From contig OZ024880.1 of NCBI GenBank assembly GCA_964017185.1, positions 45,025,071-45,089,070 on the forward strand: a DNA stretch of 64,000 nucleotides, in the 5' to 3' direction. This document shows, piece by piece, positions 56,856 to 64,000 of the stretch. Source of the stretch: Rugalucina vietnamica. Lineage: Eukaryota; Mollusca; Bivalvia; Lucinida; Lucinidae. The number at the start of each line of letters is the position of its first letter. The stretch's first letter is position 1. Position numbers and translations under genes: made by a program. The notes under the pieces were generated by a model. That model did no database searches and was not told where the DNA came from. It worked only from the letters and a program-made list of their open reading frames with translations.

Positions 56856-57594
56856 ATTTTATACTTTACAGTGAAACCCAATGTATATCAAAACTTGATA
56901 AAATTGGTATTTTCATTGATATGAAATTTCACTGATATCAAATCTCACTGATATCAAAAGTCACTAGTGACTGATATCAGCCTATATCGTCACTGTAATG
57001 ACGTCAGATTTTTTGGATTACTTCTGACGTTTCCATTTACTTGACGTCATTAAATGTGTTTCACTTCAGAAATTCAAACGCCTATAACTCCGTTATTTAT
57101 GAACGAAAACATCAAGTGTGGGTATTCATTTTCTTAGTTAGAACATAAGAAACAATGTGGTACCAAAATTATTCGTGTTTTCAAATTTTTTTGTTTTTGC
57201 ATTTTCACCGCCTACCTTGTGCATTGGAAATAGCCTGTGCATTGTATAAAATAAAAAGAAAATTTGCTTTTTTTCGGTGAATGCCAAATATATTTCATCT
57301 CGTGAGTTGAAAACATAATAATTTTCACTCGTGCTGCGCACTCGTGAAAATTCTGATGTTTTCAACTCACTCGATGAAATATATTTGGTATTCACCTCAA
57401 AAAAGCAAATATCCTCTATTTATTTACATTTAATGACGTCAAGTGAATGGAAACGTCAGAAGTAATCCAAACTCTACAGTGAAAATATCGGCTGATATCA
57501 ATCACTAGTGAAAATATCAATATCAATTCTGCAGTGAAAATATCACATTTATCCATTTTTGATATACATTAATTTCACTGCTAAGTATAAAATA
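56856..57594. mobile_element. Foldback element with CAGTGAAA ends
   Basis: The left end (ttttatactttacagtga) and right end (tttcactgctaagtataaaa) pair. cagtgaaaatatca-like motifs repeat on both arms and tgacgtca-like sites are present. The core is a 150-bp palindrome at 57262-57410 (gatgaaatatatttgg arms). Confidence 0.7.
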
Positions 57595-58004
57595 AATGTT
57601 TGTATTTCCATCCACTTTAATTTTCAGATTCGCATGCCATTATCCATGTAGATCCTGTTTCCTAGTTGCTAACCAAAAGGAAACCCTCTACGGGAAGATT
57701 AAAGTAAAGAGAACGGCATAGATCTCTCAAAAGACCGATGTGATGAGTATAAAGTAAGGCCAGCGCTGGGTCATTCATGCCTGTCATATGGTGACAAAAG
57801 TTCATCCCGACTTAATAGAGGCATCGGATGTAACATTTTATATGTGGTCGCCACCAGTTAAAAGCGTGATTAGACACGCCTTTGTACAGAAGAAGAGTTC
57901 TTTCATGAATTAGTTTTTCTTCGTTGGAATACCGCTGAAGTACATTGTTTAGACACACAGCTTATCCAATCGAGAAACAAAATTATCCTATCCAGTGTTT
58001 ATGT
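57595..58004. other. No gene identified
   Basis: No ORF, element end or simple repeat seen. Confidence 0.4.
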
Positions 58005-58275
58005 ACATCTCGCTCGAAACTTGCTTTTTTTAACTCGAAACTCACTTTTTAACTCGAAACTCACTTTTTAACTCGAAACCCTCATTTTTTTAACTCGAAG
58101 CTCATTTTTTAAAACTCGAAACTCGCTTTTTAACTCGAAACTCTCTTTTCATAACTCGAAACTCATTTTTTAACCAGAAACTAGAAACTCACTTTTTTAC
58201 TCGAAACTCACTTTTCTAACTCGAAACTCACTTTTGTTACTCGAAACTAACTTTCAGTTTAACTTGAAACTCAAA
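58005..58275. repeat. ~20-bp minisatellite
   Basis: Unit taactcgaaactcacttttt, about 13-14 imperfect copies. Confidence 0.9.
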
Positions 58276-58689
58276 AAAAGAACTCCACCTCGCTGTGACG
58301 CGACAGTTAGCCTATAATGGTGACTTCACATTAGACTAGGTGATGATCATCTCGGATGACGTCACTGGTGTATAGCAAGCTTTACAGATGAAAATGACAA
58401 TACTGTGTGTGACCAGTATGCTATCATACAGGATATAGCGGGTCGTTAAACTAATTTACAGGAGGGATGTCGATACCGAATCAATGACGTCCAAATGTGA
58501 CGACACCAGACTGTCGTCACTTAATTGTAACACTAAGTATTGCCAATTCAAGATTGCTAAGATATCTTTCAAGTGACTTTCAGACACGAAAAAGATGACC
58601 CTGTCATCTCTTTGCAACCCAAAGTCGTAAAAAGTGCCGCAAAAAACTGAAAATCGGTACAGTAATAAAATAAATTTGTCAAAAAAAAA

Positions 58690-58795
58690 ATTGAATAGGT
58701 ATTTTGCATGTACTTTGGCGTGTAATCCAAACACCTTAAATTTTAAGGTGTTTGGATTACACCCCCAATGCACATGCAAAAGATTTCAAGTGTTT
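58690..58795. repeat. Palindrome
   Basis: gtgtaatccaaacacctta is mirrored without mismatch (58720-58762). Outer arms tgcatgt / acatgca pair weakly. Confidence 0.8.
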
Positions 58796-59704
58796 GACGC
58801 TCAATTATGCATATAATACACTATGATTTTTGCTTTGGTTTGGAGTATTTTGAAGAAAAATATTCGATTCAGATTTTTTTCCGGGAAAATAGTTACTTCC
58901 CTTGCTGACATTATTACAATGGAAAAAAAAAACCTATTTAACTTGAAATTATTGTCTGGTATACAATTTTTATTTGTTAACCGATTTTCAAAAAAATTGT
59001 GGCACTTTTTCAAGACTTTCGGAATGCAAAATGCTGACATGGTCATATGTTTCTTGAAATGCAGTTTCTGGAAGATGGTGTATAGACAGTAGTCATCTTG
59101 CTCTTCACGCATGCCGTTAAAGGTGTGGTAATGTATTGTTCCTTTTTCCCGCCAGTTTTGATTTTACATTTTGGTGGTAATTTTTAATTTAATTTTATCA
59201 ATTCCCGGAATAGACACCATATTCCTGCAGCGAAGTCAAGACACGAAACGGAGTGAGGGTTAGCTAGCTGATCAGTTCCTGGGCCTTCTGTTCTTACTGG
59301 AAGTCAGTGACCGACAGGAAAAAAAAAAACAACCAAAACCTTATACATCTTACTGTTTATGATACATGTATTTGTTTTCAACAAGTATTCTTGAAATAGG
59401 AACTGTGCTTTAAATATGAAGGTAAAATGTTTAAATAGACGTTGGTGGCTGGTAACAATTAGCCAAAGGATTGGTCATTTCATAAATCATGTAACTTCGC
59501 CAGCAAAATATAGAACACCACTAATCGGGCCCTTTGTAATAACTGCTAAAACGTGTTGAATATAGAAACTTCTATCTGAAAGGCTAATGTTTAAATTGGA
59601 TTTAAAATATTGTTCCGCGAAAACTGACAAAAGCACATTACCCCTCCATGTCATTCATTTTACCATTTATAGTAGGTCCGATCCCAACATATTAAATTTA
59701 TTTA
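58796..59704. other. No gene identified
   Basis: Opposing ORFs of 89 and 103 codons overlap here on the two strands. Both are AT-rich low-complexity frames without domains. Confidence 0.4.
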
Positions 59705-60205
59705 GCCACGCCGCCAAAAACTGTCAACAACTTGCGGGAACTTGCGTGCGTCACCGCACCCTGCCTTTCGCATGGTTACAAAACAACCACTTCACCCAGA
59801 GACTTGCTTGAGTGCATGACTTGTGGTTTAATATCCCTGTCAACAATTTTCAGTCATATCGAGAGGGATCCACCGCTTCCTTGGTAATAAGTACAAATAA
59901 CTAGTACAATGGGGAATAAAATTAATGCATCTTACTCAAGAACGCAACTTCAAAAATAGGGATGATACCCGTGTTGGCATTTATGGTCGTCAAAAAACTG
60001 CCAACAACTTGCGTACGTACCACACCAAGTTATAAATCAAAATATATACTACACCCAGCGACTTAATTGTGGTTTAACATCCCTGTCAACATTTTTCAGT
60101 CATATCAAGAGGGATCCACCGCATTAACGTATCCTGCTCAACGACATACAATTTGGCACAGGTGTGGTTCGCACTCCCGACCTCTCGCTCCAGAGTGTGG
60201 CGCCA
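59705..60205 (-). repeat. Tandem pair of blocks each holding a SINE A tail
   Basis: The block 'ccaaaaactgtcaacaact ... gtggtttaatatccctgtca ... gggatccaccgc' occurs twice, about 265-270 bp apart (59705 and 59985 starts). Both carry the SINE A tail in minus orientation. Confidence 0.65.
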
Positions 60206-60255
60206 TCAAGCCATCTCTAGCACCTCAAAGAACCCCTTCAACCACGGTCTAATTA

Positions 60256-60839
60256 CAGCCCCTTTCACTCGGGTTTGCCGTTTGAGCATTTGCATCACAC
60301 AAGAAGACCATGTGTTCCGAAGATCTGAGTTTCTTTTCATGTTGTCCACAAAGACATCTGGATTGATTGATCTGCTGATTTGAGTGACAGTTTCAAACTA
60401 AATGACCTTTGAAACGGCAAACTCGAGTGAAATTTTTAACTTACTATGTGGAATTTTTGCCATGTAGATACAGATCAGGTAACTGCTTAAATTGATAAAA
60501 CTCTGCTTTTGTCTCTATCCTGTTTCAAATGTGTGCATTAATGTTTGATTAATATGCATTGTATATGTTGTGCAAAGAATTTTGAAATAAAATGTGCTTT
60601 AACCAAACAATTACAATGTTTTTATCAGAAGAGGTGACATCATTACCTTAAGATAAATGCTGAATATATTTTAAGAACACCTGGCACCTGGGATACTGTT
60701 TCGCTTCTAAAATGGGACACTGTTTCAATTCTAAAATAGAATAAAAAGTTACCTGATTTACAAACAAACTGCAAACTCGAGTGAACAAACTTGATTGACC
60801 TAAATGCTTAAACGGTAAACTCGACGGTGAAAGGGGCTG
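60256..60839. mobile_element. 584-bp MITE with CAGCCCCTTTCAC ends, TA duplication
   Basis: Ends are 13-bp perfect, then partly paired for 25 more. TA on both sides. The motif acggcaaactcgagtgaa occurs inside both ends and at 60412 and 60768. Confidence 0.75.
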
Positions 60840-60885
60840 TAACAGGATTCATACATGGGTAGTGTTGAAGGGGTGGGGGCGCATG

Positions 60886-61045
60886 CGGTGGCTCTGAGGT
60901 AGGGCATCGCACCATGAATCGAGACTGAGAAGTCTGGGATTCATGCCCTGTCTCCCTGAATAAGATACGCGTATGATGCGTTGCATTCTACCGGTTAAGG
61001 GAGAATACTGGGTTAAGGCGACGAAGTGTGAGGCCTCAACAAAAA
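60886..61045 (+). mobile_element. SINE-like head copy
   Basis: gcggtggctctgaggtaggg followed by ctgggattcatgccctg resembles tRNA boxes. The tail is unclear. Confidence 0.4.
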
Positions 61046-61586
61046 TTTATCTTTAGTTAGCAGCTAAGAACATGGTGTAGGTATACGAACATACTTGTTA
61101 TTTAACAATGATGCATTTTGTGAGAACTTGGTAGACTACAAGCGGTGAACGGGGAAAAAGCACAGGAAAAATAGTCACGGAAAAAGTCACGGAAAAAGTC
61201 ACAAAAACAAAATACTATAAAAGAAAGACTACATATCATCTGTACATACACGAAGTAGGATGTGGTTTTCATGCGAGTAGTATGAAATGGTGAAGAACTG
61301 TCAATATCAGAAACAAAATACACTGTCGTGTGGAATAGCTGGGCGCATATTCTAAGTAGACTACTTCTGTTCGTTACATGCACCCACATATATAGGTCAA
61401 ATCGCAAATACTTAGGCCCTTAAAAAATCGGAAAATGGCACATTTTGGAGCAAAAAGAAATGCTTTTATTATCTTTATCACCGTTTTAAGCAATTCGCTG
61501 TGTTTTACGTATAAAGACAATTTCTAATGTTTTAAGATTGTCAAAACTGATTATTTAATATAATAAATGACTTTATCTAAATCGCT
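61046..61586. other. No gene identified
   Basis: A short triplicated 'cacggaaaaagt' at 61175-61200 on an AT-rich background. Confidence 0.4.
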
Positions 61587-62640
61587 ATGAGGCGAATTTA
61601 TCCGGAAGCATGTCTGGTGTGTGAATTTTCGCAAATTTTCCGAGTGAAGTTCACAGCAAATAACATACTCGTAACAAACAAGGCACTCACGGTTCTGCTA
61701 AAACGAATTAACAACTTAAAACTACCGGTTGATTTGCAAATAGATCTTTTCGACCGCATGATCAAACCTATCTTGCTCTATGCAAGCGAAGTCTAGGGCT
61801 TCAGCAACTGCCAATTACTTGAAAGAGTTCATTTGCGTTTCTTGAAATCGATATTCGGAATGAAAAGCTCAACTCCAAATATATTTGTATACGGCGAATT
61901 CGGAGTATGCCCAATTGAAATAGACATACAGACGCGTATGGTCGCTTTTTGGACAAAACTTATTCAGGATGATATTTAGAAAATAAATAACTCTCTGTAT
62001 GATATCGTCTATCTTGAGAAGAATATCGATACATTTGTATGGCTGGAAAAAGTAAAAAATATCTTAATCAAATGCGGCTTAAATGGTTTTTGGGAACAGC
62101 AGAAGGTAGATAGCCCAGTCTGGCTCATTAAATGTGTAATTAAAACAAAAACTACGATATTTGTTCATAAATGAATGGTACTCCAAAGTTGAGTCCAGTG
62201 AATCTTCTTCTAATTACAGAATATTCAACAAAATTCGAATTAGAGTATTACCTTCAAAAACTACCGCTTCAAATGAAGAAAAACTTCTGCCTATTTAGAA
62301 CGCGCAATTATAGGTTACCTATCGAAATTGGGAAGTGGATGAAGTTAGATATCTCTTTATCGAAATTGGGAAGTGGATGAAGTTAGATATCTCTTTATGT
62401 AAATGTCATCTCTGCTTTCAAGATGTTGATGATGAATTTCACTTATTGCTTTGCTGTCAGACGCTCGCAGAAGAGCGACATAAATACATTAAACGTTACT
62501 ACTATACTAGACCAAACACAATGAAATATAATGAACTCATTAATACTAGGAATATTAAAGAACTTAAAAACATGTGTAAACTCATCAAAATAATATTACA
62601 GTCCACAAATCGCACGTAAATTGTTTATCTTTTCTGCAGT
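61587..62640 (+). pseudogene. LINE ORF2 C-terminus, third lineage
   Basis: In pieces the frame reads NKALTVLLKRINNLKLPVDL, DRMIKPILLYASEV, LLERVHLRFLKSIFGMKSST, IQTRMVAFWTKLIQDD, WLEKVKNILIKCGLNGFW, then CHLCFQDVDDEFHLLLCC (CX2CX8H). In-frame stops interrupt it (for example after YASEV). A 38-bp segment is tandemly duplicated at 62327-62402. This is the common post-RT region of a mollusc LINE; the copy is dead. Confidence 0.8.
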
Positions 62641-63159
<519 letters not shown>

Positions 63160-63216
63160 GTATAAAAACAAAAAACTTTAATACTGTACATATAGTTTGT
63201 TACGGATTTCTACCTT

Positions 63217-64000
63217 TTTAGCTCACTTGAGCCGAAGGCTCATGGGGAGCTTATAGTATGGTAGTCGAGCCGGCGTCCGTCCGTGCGTCCGTGCGTGCGT
63301 GCGTGCGTGCGTCCGTGGACGGTTCACATTTTCAAAGATCTTCTTCTCTGAAACCGCTTTGCCGATCAAAGCCATATTTTATGTGGAGCATCCATGGGTA
63401 GGGGGAACGAAAGTTTGTGTTTTTATCTTGATCGGATAAGAACTCTGGATGCTATGGCAACTTATGCTTCCGATAGACTTATAATGGAGAAAAGTGAAAA
63501 TTGCCTATTTTTGCTGTCTTGTTTGAGATATTTGAATTTTGTTTTTGCAGAAATGTTTATTGAGTAGTTCTCTGCGTTTCATGTGACTTTTGTCCTAATC
63601 CTTCATTTTGATTGGTTGCAGGGGCCCCATATAGGGCAAAATTTCGAAAAACATTCAAAAATCTTGTTCTCAAAAACTGTCAAGGGGATGAAGCCTATAC
63701 TTTGTATACATGTTCCTGACAGTGGCCTCTACATAATTTGTGTTTTTTTATTCCAGGCGGATAAGAACTCTGGTTGCTATGGCAACTTAAAGTTTCCATA
63801 GACTTATAATGGGAAAAGTGGAAATCGGCTATTTTTCCGCTAAAATTGCATACACTTGAATTTTGTTTTTGCAGAAATGTGTATTGAGTAGTGTTTGACG
63901 TTTCGTGCGAGTTTTGTCCTAATCCTTTATTTTGATTGGTTGCTGGGGCCCCATAAAGGGCAAAATTTTGAAGAAAAAAAAAAACATTCAAAAATCTTCT
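63217..64000 (-). repeat. 'gctcacctga' repeat, reverse, leaving the window
   Basis: Starts tttttagctcacttgagccg, then a cgtccgtgcgtgcg tract. It holds two direct units of about 318 bp (starts gataagaactctggatgcta at 63440 and gataagaactctggttgcta at 63758). Confidence 0.7.

Noticed and set aside
58005..58275. CRISPR-like array
   Set aside because: No spacers of constant length and an animal genome context.
58456..59112. Opposing 89-107 codon ORFs
   Set aside because: AT-rich, low-complexity, partly over a palindrome, no domain on either strand.

Overview
This window looks like repeat-dense nuclear DNA from an invertebrate animal. It has no operons or closely packed ORFs. Coding exons are separated by GT-AG introns, and most of the sequence is non-LTR retrotransposon debris, tRNA-derived SINEs, foldback MITEs, satellites and long microsatellites. 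The style of the repeats suggests a mollusc, most likely a bivalve: 'gctcacctga...' elements with internal tandem units, SINEs ending in an 'acgtcccagtcaac' tail, and several LINE lineages. That placement is from family resemblance and was not tested.

Only a few stretches behave like host or autonomous coding sequence. (1) 43938-44900 (+) is an intact 320-codon single-exon ORF for a phosphotyrosine-binding (PTB/PID) domain protein. A 5'UTR splice acceptor lies just upstream and a SINE is inserted at its stop codon. (2) 6258-10530 (-) is the 3' part of a PIF1-like DNA helicase gene. I rebuilt four exons that join in phase. The Walker A exon is not seen, and the last codons come from a neighbouring repeat. 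(3) 10806-12870 (+) is a P-element/THAP9-type transposase split by a 1.05-kb MITE. (4) 52683-52898 (+) is a GC-rich exon with good splice sites that encodes a small single-pass membrane protein I do not recognise.

Layout. 0-6 kb: LINE fragments from at least two families, MITE copies and one SINE-like repeat family. 6-13 kb: helicase, P element, and two MITEs lying in an intron and in the transposase. 13-32 kb: dispersed MITEs, SINEs, palindromes, 29.6-31.3 kb tandem-unit repeat, 31.5-32.4 kb GC-rich-ended transposon. 32-43 kb: nested MITE/SINE insertions, a 1.8-kb element with AATGAATAATG motifs, and an old duplication with (CT)n tracts. 43-45 kb: the PTB gene. 45-53 kb: more nested insertions and the membrane-protein exon. 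53.6-56.6 kb: a 3-kb element with two levels of inverted repeats. 56.8-61 kb: foldback element, minisatellite, TA-flanked MITE. 61.6-64 kb: third LINE family running into a (TA)n tract, then one end of the 'gctcacctga' repeat.

The strongest structural observations are three: paired (covarying) changes in the hairpin of a MITE family with about 15 copies; two independent three-level nested insertions with readable target-site duplications; and a MITE whose removal restores the reading frame of the P-type transposase.
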